5,923 nucleotides of DNA from NCBI GenBank assembly GCA_012800135.1, contig JAAZJV010000101.1:1-5923 (forward strand), written 5' to 3'. Position numbers and translations under genes: made by a program. The DNA comes from Clostridiaceae bacterium. Lineage in GTDB: Bacteria > Bacillota > Clostridia > Saccharofermentanales > DTU023. This document shows, in pieces, positions 5,668-5,923 of this stretch; position 1 is the first letter of the stretch, and the number at the start of each line of letters is the position of its first letter. The notes beneath the pieces are model-generated. The model was not told where the DNA came from. It worked only from the letters and a program-made list of their open reading frames with translations, and did no database searches.

Positions 5668-5673
5668 CGCGAC

Positions 5674-5923
5674 ATGAAAAACGATCTTCTCATCGTCGTG
5701 GATATGCAAAATGATTTTGTGGATGGCGCTCTCGGAACGCCTGAGGCACAGGCCATTGTGCCGCGTGTTGCGGAAAAAATCAGCCAATTCGAAGGCCGCG
5801 TCATCTTTACTCAAGACACACACGATGATCAGTACTTAGAGACGCAGGAAGGGCGTATTCTTCCTGTGGAGCACTGTATTCGCGGTACGCGCGGGTGGGA
5901 TATCATTGACCAACTTGACCCGG
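5674..5923 (+). CDS. Cysteine hydrolase of the isochorismatase/nicotinamidase superfamily, 3' end beyond the window
   Basis: The first 83 codons are present and the gene runs off the right edge. The N-terminus shows the superfamily pattern. LLIVVDMQNDFVDGALG (5-21) carries the catalytic Asp, D10. TQDTHDDQY (46-54) and EHC (66-68) supply D48, H50 and H67, which align with the Asp-x-His and His metal ligands of nicotinamidases. GTRGWDI (71-77) follows the last of these. The catalytic Lys and Cys should lie past the window end. The metal ligands favour a nicotinamidase-like amidase (nicotinamide to nicotinate in NAD salvage) over isochorismatase, but many unstudied cysteine hydrolases in Bacillota look the same, so no symbol is given. 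The gene starts 46 bases after divIC and is probably co-transcribed with it. Confidence 0.9.
   Translation, partial: MKNDLLIVVDMQNDFVDGALGTPEAQAIVPRVAEKISQFEGRVIFTQDTHDDQYLETQEGRILPVEHCIRGTRGWDIIDQLDP

Noticed and set aside
5613..5823. Minus-strand frames opposite the cysteine hydrolase start
   Set aside because: The plus-strand frame has clear catalytic and metal-site motifs and a strong ribosome binding site.

Overview
The window reads as chromosomal DNA of a low- to medium-GC Bacillota (Firmicute). The right half is a rearranged form of the conserved mazG (yabN) - rqcP (yabO) - divIC neighbourhood, which is typical of that phylum and is known from Bacillus subtilis. Shine-Dalgarno sites and promoter hexamers also look Gram-positive. 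The sporulation genes yabP and yabQ, which lie between yabO and divIC in spore formers, are absent, so a non-sporulating lineage is likely. I cannot name the genus; a Negativicutes-like or related anaerobe is only a guess.

Left part (1-2445, minus strand): two surface-polysaccharide genes. A small monotopic phosphoglycosyl transferase (2445 to 1807) would load the first sugar phosphate onto undecaprenyl phosphate. Downstream lies a polytopic membrane protein (1680 to 265) that looks like a Wzy/EpsG-type polymerase or GT-C glycosyltransferase. No other assembly genes are visible. Bases 1-264 hold only a terminator-like structure and no supported gene.

Middle (2446-3276): a stand-alone tandem-DUF1508 (YegP-like) gene on the minus strand. 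It has a clear promoter and ribosome binding site and a strong bidirectional terminator that separates it from the polysaccharide genes. It is divergent from the next gene.

Right part (3277-5923, plus strand): a Nudix hydrolase fused to a full two-domain MazG pyrophosphohydrolase, then the ribosome quality-control S4 protein RqcP, then the septum protein DivIC/FtsB, then the first 83 codons of a cysteine hydrolase of the isochorismatase/nicotinamidase superfamily. The theme is housekeeping: nucleotide-pool sanitation, rescue of stalled ribosomes and cell division. Between rqcP and divIC is a 246-base AT-rich spacer. It holds a possible terminator, two tandem 24-base repeats flanked by a 14-base direct repeat, a 7-1-7 palindrome, and a good promoter for divIC. 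This spacer and the Nudix-MazG fusion are the most interesting parts. I found no clear evidence of a wholly new system.
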